In this document: in pieces, positions 51,406 through 61,620 of the stretch
How the letters are laid out: the number at the start of each line of letters is the position of its first letter
How positions within the stretch are numbered: position 1 is the first letter of the stretch
DNA from: an uncultured Rhodospirillales bacterium
Lineage (GTDB): Bacteria; Pseudomonadota; Alphaproteobacteria; Acetobacterales; Acetobacteraceae
DNA length: 64,000 bases
Assembly (NCBI GenBank): GCA_903835235.1
Contig: CAILMF010000008.1
Coordinates: 1 to 64,000 of the forward strand
Reading direction: 5' to 3'
Translations under genes and position numbers: made by a program
Notes under the pieces: generated by a model
The model's input: only the letters and a program-made list of their open reading frames with translations
Told to the model about the DNA's origin: nothing
Database searches by the model: none

Positions 51406-52641
51406 TCAGGCGCGGATCAGGCTGCAACCGCCGGCGGTCAGCGGGCGGAAGGCCTCATCGGTCGGTGTGGTGCCCAGCAGCTTGTAGTAATCCCAGGCGT
51501 GCTTGCTCTCTTCGGGCTTCTTCACCTCGAACAGATAGGCCGGGTGGAGCTTGCGGCCATCGGCGCGGATGCTGCCCTGGCCGAAGCAGTCGTCGCTGGT
51601 CGGCAGCGCCTTCATGCGGTTCACCGCCTCCACGCCACTGGCCTTGGCGGCGGCCACGCCCATCGCCTTCACCGCCTTCAGGTAGTGCAGCGTGCCGGCA
51701 TAGCATCCGGCCTGGGTCATGGTCGGGTAGATCGCGCCCATGTTCGGCCGCACCTTGGCGGTGAAGCGGCGGGTCGCCTCGTTCATGTCCCAATAGAAGG
51801 TCTCGGTGCAGACCAGGCCATTGGCGGTGGCCAGGCCCAGCGAATGCACGTCGGTCAGGAACATCAGCAGCGCCGCCAGCTTGGTGCCGCGGCGGGTGAT
51901 GCCGAACTCGGCCGCCTGCTTGATGCAGTTGATGGTGTCGGTGCCGGCATTGGCGAAGCCGATGACCTTGGCGCGCGACGCCTGCGCCTGCACCAGGAAG
52001 CTGGAGAAATCCGTGGTGCCCGGAAACGGCGAGCGCACCGCGCCCAGCACCTGGCCGCCGGCCTGCTTGACGAAGTTGCCGGTGTCGCGTTCCAGCGCGT
52101 GGCCGAAGGCGTAGTCCGCGGTGATGAAGTACCAGCTGTCACCGCCGGCCTTCACCATGGCGGCGCCGGTGGAATGCGCCAGCATCCAGGTGTCGTAGGT
52201 CCAGTGCACCGTGTTGGGGCTGCACTTCGCGCCCGTGAGGTCGCTGGTGGCCGCGCCGCTGTTGATGTGGACCTTGTTCTTCTCGCGGCAGATGTCGTTC
52301 ACCGCCAGCGCCACCGAGGAGGTGGTGACATCCAGCAGCACATCCACGCCGTTCTGGTCGATCCATTGCCGGGCGATGTTGCTGCCGACATCCGGCTTGT
52401 TCTGGTGGTCGGCGTGCAGCACTTCAACGTTGAAGCCCTGGTTGCCGAAATCCGCCACCGCCTGGCGCGCGCAGACCGCCGCGGTTTCGCCGGCGATGTC
52501 GCGGTACATGCCCGAGCCATCATTCAGCACGCCGATCTTGATGGTATTGGCCGCCTGCGCCCGGGCGCTGCGGAACGGCAGGCCACCCAGCGCCGGCAGC
52601 GCGGCAGCGGCACCCAGCAGGCTGCGACGATCAAGCGCCAT
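51406..52641 (-). CDS. ABC transporter substrate-binding protein, tandem paralogue 3
   Basis: NTIKIGVLNDGSGMYRDIAGETAAVCARQAVADFGNQGFNVEVLHADHQNKPDVGSNIARQWIDQNGVDVLLDVTTSSVALAV. Confidence 0.92.
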   Translation of the reverse strand: MALDRRSLLGAAAALPALGGLPFRSARAQAANTIKIGVLNDGSGMYRDIAGETAAVCARQAVADFGNQGFNVEVLHADHQNKPDVGSNIARQWIDQNGVDVLLDVTTSSVALAVNDICREKNKVHINSGAATSDLTGAKCSPNTVHWTYDTWMLAHSTGAAMVKAGGDSWYFITADYAFGHALERDTGNFVKQAGGQVLGAVRSPFPGTTDFSSFLVQAQASRAKVIGFANAGTDTINCIKQAAEFGITRRGTKLAALLMFLTDVHSLGLATANGLVCTETFYWDMNEATRRFTAKVRPNMGAIYPTMTQAGCYAGTLHYLKAVKAMGVAAAKASGVEAVNRMKALPTSDDCFGQGSIRADGRKLHPAYLFEVKKPEESKHAWDYYKLLGTTPTDEAFRPLTAGGCSLIRA

Positions 52642-52661
52642 GGTCTCTCTCCCGTTCCGGC

Positions 52662-53358
<697 letters not shown>

Positions 53359-53366
<8 letters not shown>

Positions 53367-54135
53367 GCGCAACAGCCCCCGAGGTCGCCGGGTCGGTGCC
53401 GAGATAGGCCGCGATCACCTCCGGGTTGGCGGAGACGCTGGCATAGTCGCCCTCGGCCAGCACCTGGCCGCGCGCCAGCACGGTGATGCGGTCGCACAGG
53501 CCCTGAACAACCTTCAAATTATGCTCCACCAGCAGCACGGTGCGGCCGACCGCCACGCGCTTCACCAGCGCCACGATCCGGTCCACGTCGTCATGGGTCA
53601 TGCCGGCCGTGGGTTCGTCCAGCAGCATCATCTCGGGGTCCATCGCCAGCGTGGTGGCAATCTCCAGGGCGCGCTTGCGGCCATAGGGCAGGCTGCCCGC
53701 CAGCTCGTTCACGTAGTCGGTCAGGCCGACATCGCCCAGCAGCTGCATCGCCCGCTCGTCATACTGCCGCAGCAGCGATTCGCTGCGCCAGAAGTCGAAG
53801 CTGCCGCCGCGCTGCCGCTGCAACGCCACGCGCACATTCTCCAGCACGGAGATATGCGGGAACACCGCCGAAATCTGGAAGCTGCGGATCAGGCCCAGCC
53901 TGGCCACCTGGGCCGGCTTCATATGGGTGATGTCGCGACCATTATAGGTGATCTTCCCCCGCGTCGGCGGCAGGAAGTTGGTCAGCAGGTTGAAGCAGGT
54001 GGTCTTGCCGGCGCCGTTGGGGCCGATAAGCGCATGGATGCTGCCACGCCGGACCTTCAGCGCCACGTCGCTGACCGCGACGAAGCCCCGAAATTCCTTG
54101 GTCAGCCCTTCGGTTTCCAGGATGGTGTCTGACAC
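53359..54135 (-). CDS. ABC transporter ATP-binding protein (LivG-like)
   Basis: IGPNGAGKTTCFNLLTNFLPPTRGKI; LPYGRKRALEIATTLAMDPEMMLLDEPTAGMTHDDV. Confidence 0.94.
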
Positions 54136-54303
54136 CCGGATCGCTCTCCCCAGTCACGGCCAGCCCGGTTCAGGCAATGGCAGCCGTCGTTGCGGCTAGG
54201 TATGGCCGGGGCGCAGGCTGGATGCAAGGCCAGCGCATGGCTCCACGGCGCCCTTTATGCTTGTGAACCGAAGTGCAGAATTCACATGGCGCGGCGGGCC
54301 GGC

Positions 54304-54888
54304 CTAACGCAGGCCATCCTTGCCTTCTATCTGGGCAATCGTCAGCCCACCGATCCGAGGCAGCGGCCGACCGCCCACGGTCAGGGCAAGGCAGACCAGG
54401 ATTTCATCGGCCCGCGGCGCATCCGGCACCCGCGCCTCCATGGCGTCGAAATGGCTGCGCACGAAGGCGGCGTCCTTGTGGCCCAGCGGCACATCGATGG
54501 CGGTGCCCGGCCCGCCCGACTTCTTGGCCGAGGGGATCAGCGCCGCGCCACCGCCCAGCGCCGCCCGCACCGGCGCGCCCATCCTGGGGTGCAGCAGCGC
54601 GGCGGCGTGTTCCAGCTCGCCATTCTCGCCGACCACGGCGGCCTTGCCGTAGCTCTCCACCGCCGTCCCCGGCACGCCCAGCGCGGCAATGGCGCGCGCC
54701 ACCAGCAGGGCGCCGAGTTCCTCGCCCTGCGCCACCAGTTCCGCCAGGTCTTCCTGGTAGCGCCCGGCGAAGGGGTTGCGGATGACCGCGCAGGCCACCG
54801 CCCGGCGGATCGGCGGCGAGACCTCGCGGCCCATCTCCAGGTGGGTTTCGTCCAGCAGCGTCACCAGCTTGCGGATCACGGCGGCCAT
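54304..54888 (-). CDS. amino acid synthesis family protein (DUF1185 / AA_synth)
   Basis: VIRKLVTLLDETHLEMGREVSPPIRRAVACAVIRNPFAGRYQEDLAELVAQGEELGALL; GKAAVVGENGELEHAAALLHPRMGAPVRAALGGG. Confidence 0.85.
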   Translation of the reverse strand: MAAVIRKLVTLLDETHLEMGREVSPPIRRAVACAVIRNPFAGRYQEDLAELVAQGEELGALLVARAIAALGVPGTAVESYGKAAVVGENGELEHAAALLHPRMGAPVRAALGGGAALIPSAKKSGGPGTAIDVPLGHKDAAFVRSHFDAMEARVPDAPRADEILVCLALTVGGRPLPRIGGLTIAQIEGKDGLR

Positions 54889-54916
54889 CGGCGGCGCTCC
54901 TTTCTTGCTTCTGTCC

Positions 54917-55000
54917 GGCGCAGATGGAAGCGCCTGACAGAATCCAGCTCTTGTTGTGTCGTGTGATTCACGTCTCCGGCGCTTCCGCCTGGGACGATCA
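54917..55000 (-). repeat. dispersed ~85-bp repeat, copy 2 (inverted relative to copy 1)
   Basis: Minus strand TGATCGTCCCAGGCGGAAGCGCCGGAGACGTGAATCACACGACACAACAAGAGCTGGATTCTGTCAGGCGCTTCCATCTGCGCCG; internal GGAAGCGCC/GGCGCTTCC inverted arms. Confidence 0.75.
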
Positions 55001-55004
55001 CCCT

Positions 55005-56204
55005 CTAATGCCTCAGCAGTTCCGGCACGCGCTCGGCCGGGGGCGTGTTGCGGCTGCGCCCACAGCGCACGGCGCCATCGATCATCACCATGCCCACGCC
55101 GGGAATGTCGCCCAGCTCGATGCTGTGCAGCATGTCCCGCCCGGCGGAATGCTGCGCCCGGTCCAGGAACACCAGGTCGGCGGCGCGGCCGACTTCCAGC
55201 AGCCCGCCATCCAGGTTGCGGATGCGCGCGGTATTGCCGGTGGCCAGCGCAATCGCCTGCGCCGCCGGAATTCGCCCGAACCCAGCCAGCAGGGAGATCA
55301 GCCTGAGGATGCCGAGCGGCTGCACGCCGGACCCCGCCGGGCTGTCGGTGCCCAGGATGACGCGCCCCAGCACGCCCAAATCCCGCGCCGCCTGCACCGC
55401 GGCCACCGCCACCCGCTCATTGCCGTTATGGACAATCTCGATCGCGCGGCTGCTGCGCTCGCACAGCTCGCAGACATGCGCTTCCGAAAGCGAGGTATGC
55501 CCGCCATTGATGTGGCCGATGATGTCGGCATCCGCCTCCAGCACCGTGTCCTTGTCGATATAGCCGCTGCCCGGCACGCTCGGCCCGCCGGTATGAATGG
55601 TGCTCTGGATGCCGTGCTTGCGCGCCCAGCCGATCATCTCCCGCGCCTCATACCCGGCCTTGACGCTGCCCAGCCCGACCTCGCCCAGCAGGGTCACGCC
55701 GGCCGCCGCCAACTCGGCGAAATCCGCCTCCACCATGCCCTTCTCCAGCACCGGCGCGCCGGCGATCACCTTCACCCCCGCCGGCCTGGCGTTGAAGAAG
55801 GCGCGCTGCGCGGTGATGGCCAGCGCCTTCAGCCCCACGATGTCCTTGGGCCGCCCCGGCAGATGCACCTCCCCAGCCGAGACCATGGTGGTGACGCCGC
55901 CATGCAGGAAGCTCTCGACCCAGCCGATCTGGTTCTGCCGCGGGGTCCAATCGCCGAACACCGGGTGGACATGGCTGTCGATCAGCCCCGGCGCCACGGC
56001 GCAGCCATGCGCGTCGATCACCTGGTCGAACGGCCCATGCGCGATCAGTTCATGCCCACGGCCGAGCGCGGCGATCACGCCGTCCTGCACCACCAGCGCA
56101 TCGGCCTCCAGCAGCGGCCGGTCGACATCGCCCGAGAGCATCAGCCCGGCATTGCGCACCAGGGTACGGCCCGGCTGCGGGCCGACGACGGGTTCCAGGG
56201 CCAT
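55005..56204 (-). CDS. enamidase-like amidohydrolase
   Basis: Amidohydrolase metal motifs: APGLIDSHVHP, GEVGLGSVKAGYEA, STIHTGGPS, IGHINGGHTS, GTDSPAGSGVQPLG. Enamidase assignment is from context plus resemblance. Confidence 0.72.
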   Translation of the reverse strand: MALEPVVGPQPGRTLVRNAGLMLSGDVDRPLLEADALVVQDGVIAALGRGHELIAHGPFDQVIDAHGCAVAPGLIDSHVHPVFGDWTPRQNQIGWVESFLHGGVTTMVSAGEVHLPGRPKDIVGLKALAITAQRAFFNARPAGVKVIAGAPVLEKGMVEADFAELAAAGVTLLGEVGLGSVKAGYEAREMIGWARKHGIQSTIHTGGPSVPGSGYIDKDTVLEADADIIGHINGGHTSLSEAHVCELCERSSRAIEIVHNGNERVAVAAVQAARDLGVLGRVILGTDSPAGSGVQPLGILRLISLLAGFGRIPAAQAIALATGNTARIRNLDGGLLEVGRAADLVFLDRAQHSAGRDMLHSIELGDIPGVGMVMIDGAVRCGRSRNTPPAERVPELLRH

Positions 56205-56243
56205 GCGGCATCTCCTTTGGCGGGGAATCCTAGCCTCGGGGCA

Positions 56244-56263
56244 ACCGTAGGCCTAGAAACAAT
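56244..56263. promoter_or_regulatory. candidate MarR operator (site 1)
   Basis: ACCGTAGGCCTAGAAACAAT immediately upstream of the MarR start; similar motif upstream of the next gene. Confidence 0.4.
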
Positions 56264-56265
56264 GC

Positions 56266-56697
56266 ATGGGAACGCCACCCGCCCCCGAATACCAGCTGGA
56301 AGACCAGGTCGGCCACCTGCTGCGCCGGGCCTACCAGCGCCACCTGGCGCTGTTCCAGGGCATAATGGGGGAGGATGGGCCGACCTCCATGCAATTCGCC
56401 GCCCTGGTCACGCTGTGGCGGCAAGGCCCCCTTTCGCAGAACCTGCTGGGCCGCGGCCTGGCGATGGACCCGCCCACCGTGAAGGGCGTGGTCGCCCGGC
56501 TGATGGCGCGCGGCTGGGTCACCCGCCACCGCGACCCCGCCGATGCGCGGCTGCTGAGGGTGGCGCTGACCCCGGCCGCCGAAGCCGCCCTGCCCGGCTG
56601 GGTGGACAAGGCCCGCGCCATCACCGCCGCCACGCTGGCGCCGCTTGGCCCGGCCGACGCGGCCCGGGTCGCAGCCCTGCTGCGCCGCATGGAATAG
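56266..56697 (+). CDS. MarR family transcriptional regulator
   Basis: Winged-helix: LSQNLLGRGLAMDPPTVKGVVARLMARGWVTRHRDPADARLLRVALTPAA. Confidence 0.92.
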   Translation: MGTPPAPEYQLEDQVGHLLRRAYQRHLALFQGIMGEDGPTSMQFAALVTLWRQGPLSQNLLGRGLAMDPPTVKGVVARLMARGWVTRHRDPADARLLRVALTPAAEAALPGWVDKARAITAATLAPLGPADAARVAALLRRME

Positions 56698-56724
56698 GCT
56701 TGGCGCGCCGCCCGCCGCCTGGCT

Positions 56725-56744
56725 ATCGTTAGCCTGCAAACAAT
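56725..56744. promoter_or_regulatory. candidate MarR operator (site 2)
   Basis: ATCGTTAGCCTGCAAACAAT, imperfect palindrome (7/9 half-site match), 14 bp upstream of the FAD-subunit ATG. Confidence 0.4.
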
Positions 56745-56757
56745 CGGCTGCCCCGGC

Positions 56758-57597
56758 ATGGATGCCTATCTCCGCCCCCGCACCCTTGACCACGCGCTGG
56801 CCCTGCTGGCGGCCACCCCCGGCTGCCAGCTGCTGGCCGGCGGCACGGATGTCTTCCCCGCCCGCACCGGCGCCGAGGTCTGGCTGCACCGCGACGCCCG
56901 GCCGCTGCTGGACCTCTCCGGCATCGCGTCCCTCCACGGCATCAACGAGACGCCAGCGGGCTGGCGCATCGGCGCGCTGGCCAACTGGGCGCAGCTCTGC
57001 GCCACGCCGCTGCCGCCGGCCTTCGACGGCCTGAAGCAGGCGGCACGCCAGGTCGGCGGCGCCCAGGTACAGAATCGCGGCACCATCATCGGCAACCTCT
57101 GCAACGCCTCCCCCGCCGCCGATGGCGCGCCGCCGCTGCTGACTCTGGACGCCCAGATGGAACTGACCGGCCCCGCCGGCCCGCGCGTGCTGCCGCTGGC
57201 GGCCTTCCTGCAAGGCAACCGCCGCACCGCCCTGGCGCCCGGGGAGATCGCCTCCGCCCTGCTGATCCCCGCGCCGCCGCCCGGCGCCCGCGCCGGCTTC
57301 CTCAAGTTGGGTGCGCGCAGCCACTTGGTCATCTCCATCGCCATGGTCGCCGGGGTGGTCACCCTGGAAGGCGGCATGGTGCGCCACGTCCGGCTGGCGG
57401 TGGGCGCCTGTTCCGCCACCGCCCAGCGCCTGCCGCTGGCCGAGGCCGCCCTGCTGAACGCCCCACCCGACCCCGCCCGCCTGCGGCCGGAACACCTGGC
57501 CGCGCTGGCGCCGATCGACGACGTCCGCGCCAGCGCCGCCTATCGCCGGCACGCCGCGCTGGTGCTGCTGCAACGCCTGGTGGAGCGCCTGGCATGA
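56758..57597 (+). CDS. xanthine dehydrogenase-family FAD-binding subunit
   Basis: LLAGGTDVFPAR; GAQVQNRGTIIGNLCNASPAADGAPPLLTLDAQ. Confidence 0.92.
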   Translation: MDAYLRPRTLDHALALLAATPGCQLLAGGTDVFPARTGAEVWLHRDARPLLDLSGIASLHGINETPAGWRIGALANWAQLCATPLPPAFDGLKQAARQVGGAQVQNRGTIIGNLCNASPAADGAPPLLTLDAQMELTGPAGPRVLPLAAFLQGNRRTALAPGEIASALLIPAPPPGARAGFLKLGARSHLVISIAMVAGVVTLEGGMVRHVRLAVGACSATAQRLPLAEAALLNAPPDPARLRPEHLAALAPIDDVRASAAYRRHAALVLLQRLVERLA

Positions 57598-60215
57598 CCT
57601 CTCTGCTGCTGAACGGCGCCGCCACGCAGGTCGCCGCCGCGCCGGAAACCCGCCTCTCCGCCGCGCTGCGCGACGAATGCGGCCTGACCGGCACCAAGGT
57701 GGGCTGCGATGCCGGCGACTGCGGCGCCTGCACCGTGCTGCTGGACGGCGCCCAGGTTTGTGCCTGCCTTGTCCCGCTGGCCCAGGCCGAGGGCCGCGCC
57801 GTGACCACGGTGGAAGGCCTGGCCGCCACGCCGCAGGGCGCGGCGCTGCAAGCCGCCTTCCACTCCCATGGCGCGGCGCAATGCGGCATCTGCACCCCGG
57901 GCATGCTGATGGCGGCGACCGAGTTGCTGGCCGCCACGCCGAACCCGGATGAAGCCCAGGTACAGGCCGCGCTGGGCGGCGTGCTCTGTCGCTGCACCGG
58001 CTACCGCGCCATCATCAAGGCGGTGCTTACCCTGAGCACGGCAGCCCCGCCGCCGCCCGGCGCGGTTGGCGACAGCATCCCCCGCCTGGACGGCCTGCCC
58101 AAGCTGGACGGCTCCGAGCGCTTCGGCGCCGACGACGCCCCGGCCGACGCGCTCTGGCTGCGCCCGATCCGCAGCCCCCACGCGCATGCCCGCTTCAGCA
58201 TCGGCGACGCGTCGCACCTGCCGGCCCGCCTGCTGACCGCCGCCGACATCCCCGGCCGCAACGGCTTCGGCATCTACCCGGACATCAAGGACCAGGCCGT
58301 CTTCGCCGAGGGCCTGGCGCGCTACCGCGGTGACTGCGTCGCCGCCCTGGTGGGCGAGCGCGCCGCCGTGGAAGCGGTGCGCTGGGAAGACCTGCCGATC
58401 ACCTGGCAGGAACTGCCGCCACTGACCGCCGCCACCGCGCCGGGCGCCGCACCGTTGCACCCGCGCTGGCCGGACAACATCCTGACCACCGGGCGCCTGC
58501 GCAGCGGCGAGACCGCGCCCCCCGCTGCCCATACGGCCCAGGGCCAATGGACCACCGGCTTCGTCGAGCACGCCTATATCGAACCCGAGGCCGGTTGGGC
58601 GGAGCGCCATGGCGACACCATCCATGTGCATGGCTGCACCCAGGCGCCCTACATGGACCGGGACGAGGTCGCGGCAGTGCTGGGCATCCCGCTGGACAAC
58701 GTCCGCATCATCCCCAGCGCCTGCGGCGGCGGCTTCGGCGGCAAGCTGGACGTCTCCTTCCAGCCCATGGTGGCGGTGGCCGCCTGGCTCACCGGGCGCC
58801 CGGTGCGCGCGGTTTGGTCGCGCGGCGAAAGCCTGGCCAGCAGCACCAAGCGCCACCCCGCCAGCATCCACGCCACCGCCGCCTGCGACGCGGCAGGCCG
58901 GCTGACCAGCTTCGAGTTCACCGCCGACTACGACACCGGCGCCTATGCCAGCTGGGGGCCAACGGTGGCCGGCCGCGTGCCCGTGCATTGCATGGGGCCG
59001 TATCGCGTCCCCTATGTGCGCAGCCAGGCCCGCGCCGTGCTGACCAACAATCCGCCCAGCGGCGCCTTTCGCGGCTTCGGCGTGCCGCAGGCCGCCATTG
59101 CGCAGGAGATGCTGTGGGACCAGCTGGCCGATGCCACCGGGCTGGACCGCCTGGAGTTCCGCGTGCTCAACGCGCTGCGCGAAGGCGACACGACCAACAC
59201 TGGCCAGCACCTGCGCCACAGCGTCGGCCTGGTGGAATGCCTGGAGGCGCTGCGCCCGCACTGGCACACGCTGCGCGCCCAACGCCGCACCACCGGCCGC
59301 CTGCGTGGCGGCGTCGGCGTGGCCTGCATGTGGTACGGCATCGGCAATACCGGCATGCCCAACCCCTCCACCATGCGGCTGACCCTGGCGCCGGATGGCC
59401 GGCTGACCTTCCACAATGGCGCGGTGGATATCGGCCAGGGCAGCACCACCGTCCTCGCCCAGATCGCCGCCGAAGCCCTTGGCCTGCCGGTCTCCGCGCT
59501 GCACATGGTCCTCTACGACACGGCGCTGACCGCCGATGCCGGCAAGACCAGCGCGTCACGCCAAACTTTTGTGAGTGGCCGCGCCGCCCAGGCCGCCGGC
59601 GCGGCGCTGCGCGGCGAAATCCTGCGCCGCGCCAATGCCGGCCCCGATGCCCGTCTGACCCTCTCGGACGGCACCCTGCGCGTAAACAACGAACCGCTGC
59701 GCCTGGACACCACGCTGGAAGGCACGGGCAGCTACGACCCGCCCACCGTGCCGCTGGACGCTGATGGGCAGGGCATTCCCTACGCCACCTACGGCTTCGC
59801 CGCGCAGCTTGCGGCGCTGGAAGTCGACCTCGACCTCGGCACCATCCACCTGCAAAAAATCGTCGCCGCGCATGATGTCGGCCGCGCCATCAACCCGCTC
59901 CTCGTCCGCGGCCAGGTGGAAGGCGGCATCGCCCAGGGCATCGGCCTGGCCTTGATGGAGGAATACCTGCCCGGCCGCACCGAGAACCTGCACGACTACC
60001 TGATCCCCACCATCGGCGACGTGCCCGACATCGAGACCATCCTCATCGAGGCGCGCGAGCCGCTCGGCCCATTCGGCGCCAAGGGCATCGGCGAGCCGGC
60101 GCTGGTGCCAACCGCGCCGGCCATCCTCTCGGCCATCCGCGACGCCACCGGCGCCACGCTGCGCCGCGTGCCCGCCCTGCCCCATCGCGTGCTGGAGGCT
60201 ATTCGTGGCCACTGA
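57594..60215 (+). CDS. xanthine dehydrogenase-family protein: fused 2x[2Fe-2S] and molybdopterin-binding subunits
   Basis: CDAGDCGACTVLLDG and CGICTPGM...CRCTGY FeS motifs fused to an aldehyde-oxidase/XDH Mo domain (GGGFGGKLDVSFQP; KGIGEPALVPTAPAI active-site Glu). Confidence 0.93.
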   Translation: MTSLLLNGAATQVAAAPETRLSAALRDECGLTGTKVGCDAGDCGACTVLLDGAQVCACLVPLAQAEGRAVTTVEGLAATPQGAALQAAFHSHGAAQCGICTPGMLMAATELLAATPNPDEAQVQAALGGVLCRCTGYRAIIKAVLTLSTAAPPPPGAVGDSIPRLDGLPKLDGSERFGADDAPADALWLRPIRSPHAHARFSIGDASHLPARLLTAADIPGRNGFGIYPDIKDQAVFAEGLARYRGDCVAALVGERAAVEAVRWEDLPITWQELPPLTAATAPGAAPLHPRWPDNILTTGRLRSGETAPPAAHTAQGQWTTGFVEHAYIEPEAGWAERHGDTIHVHGCTQAPYMDRDEVAAVLGIPLDNVRIIPSACGGGFGGKLDVSFQPMVAVAAWLTGRPVRAVWSRGESLASSTKRHPASIHATAACDAAGRLTSFEFTADYDTGAYASWGPTVAGRVPVHCMGPYRVPYVRSQARAVLTNNPPSGAFRGFGVPQAAIAQEMLWDQLADATGLDRLEFRVLNALREGDTTNTGQHLRHSVGLVECLEALRPHWHTLRAQRRTTGRLRGGVGVACMWYGIGNTGMPNPSTMRLTLAPDGRLTFHNGAVDIGQGSTTVLAQIAAEALGLPVSALHMVLYDTALTADAGKTSASRQTFVSGRAAQAAGAALRGEILRRANAGPDARLTLSDGTLRVNNEPLRLDTTLEGTGSYDPPTVPLDADGQGIPYATYGFAAQLAALEVDLDLGTIHLQKIVAAHDVGRAINPLLVRGQVEGGIAQGIGLALMEEYLPGRTENLHDYLIPTIGDVPDIETILIEAREPLGPFGAKGIGEPALVPTAPAILSAIRDATGATLRRVPALPHRVLEAIRGH

Positions 60216-61620
60216 CCGTACCGCTTTGTTCGGCGCCCGCGAGGGCGATGAAGGCATTATACGTTGTGACGCCTGCCCGGTGCTGTGCCGCATCCGCCCC
60301 GGCCGCGCCGGCGCCTGCGCCCGTTACGCCAACAAGGACGGCGAGCTGATCCGCACCGACCCCCTGGTGCTGCTGGAAAGCGGGGAGCGCAGCTTCGTCA
60401 CCGGCATCGGCAGCGGCACCACCTACCCCGACTACAAGCCCGCGCCTTTCATCGTCGGCGCCACGCATGAGGGCGTAGACACCGTCACGGTGGTGACCGA
60501 AGGCATGTTCAGCTACTGCGGCCTGAAGGTCAAAATCGACACCGACCGGCACCTGGGCGACGAAACCGCCGCCGTGCGCGTGAATGGCGAACAGATCGGC
60601 CACGTCACCTCGGCCGAATACGGCAGCCAGATGCTCTCGCTGGGCGGCGTCCACCACCTGGTCGGCGGCAGCAAGAAGGAAGGCAACGCCACTTGCGCGG
60701 CCATGCTGACCCTGGCCAATCGCGGCGCTGTCGAAGTGACCATAGATGGCGGCGCCACCATCATGTTGCAGGCGGGCACCCAGCCAATCGTCAATGGCCG
60801 GCCCGAACAGCGCATGCGCGTCGGCTGCGGCAGCGCCGCCATCGGCATCTTCGCCCAGCAATGGCATGGCCATGTGGACGAGGTGATCGTGGTGGACGAC
60901 CACATCACCGGCGTCCTTTCCGAACACCAGGCCGGCAAGTGCCTGGACATTCCGCCCGCCGGCATCCGAGTCCGCGGCCGGCGCTCCACGCCGGGCCGCT
61001 ACTTCCAGGTGGCCAACCCCGGCACCGGCTGGGGCGGCACCGACATCACCGAGCCGCTCAGCATCATCGAGAGCATCGACCCCAAGGTGGCCCGCCCCGG
61101 CCTGCGCCTGCTGCTGACCAGCACCACCGGCGAGGACCACATGTACTGCGTGCTGGACGAAACCCTGACCCCGCGCGAAGCCGAATGCCCGCCGGAAGTG
61201 AAGCTGGTGGTGGACCGCATCGGCGAGAATTGCGAACCGGCGCTGACCAGCATCCTGTTCATCGCCGGCGCCGGCGGCAGCCTGCGCGCGGGCGTCACCG
61301 AGAACCCGATATTGCTCACGCGCGCGGTGCAATCCGGCCAGGTGCGCGTGACCATGGGTGGCGCGCCCTGCTACCTCTGGCCTGGTGGCGGCATCACCAT
61401 CATGGCGGATGTGCTGCGCATGCCGCGCGACAGTTTTGGGTATGTGCCTACCCCCGCGCTGGTAGCGCCGCTGGAGTTCACGCTGAACGCCGCTGCCTAT
61501 GCTGCGTTGGGCGGACATATGCAGCACGTACAGCCTGCCGAACGCATCCTGGCCGACTACGGTGCCGCCGCCCGCCACGACGCGCCGGCGCCGGAAAACC
61601 CATGGCCCACAGCGCCGTAA
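60205..61620 (+). CDS. 6-hydroxynicotinate reductase-like protein
   Basis: N-terminal CDACPVLCRIRPGRAGACARYANKDGELIRTDPLVLLE, resembling annotated 6-hydroxynicotinate reductases; next to Mo-hydroxylase and enamidase-like genes; overlaps 57594 ORF by 11 nt. Confidence 0.8.
   Translation: MATDRTALFGAREGDEGIIRCDACPVLCRIRPGRAGACARYANKDGELIRTDPLVLLESGERSFVTGIGSGTTYPDYKPAPFIVGATHEGVDTVTVVTEGMFSYCGLKVKIDTDRHLGDETAAVRVNGEQIGHVTSAEYGSQMLSLGGVHHLVGGSKKEGNATCAAMLTLANRGAVEVTIDGGATIMLQAGTQPIVNGRPEQRMRVGCGSAAIGIFAQQWHGHVDEVIVVDDHITGVLSEHQAGKCLDIPPAGIRVRGRRSTPGRYFQVANPGTGWGGTDITEPLSIIESIDPKVARPGLRLLLTSTTGEDHMYCVLDETLTPREAECPPEVKLVVDRIGENCEPALTSILFIAGAGGSLRAGVTENPILLTRAVQSGQVRVTMGGAPCYLWPGGGITIMADVLRMPRDSFGYVPTPALVAPLEFTLNAAAYAALGGHMQHVQPAERILADYGAAARHDAPAPENPWPTAP

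Noticed and set aside
50116-52641. Tandem SBPs as an assembly duplication
   Set aside because: The three copies differ throughout at protein level and have different spacers, so they are genuine paralogues; kept as a biological finding.
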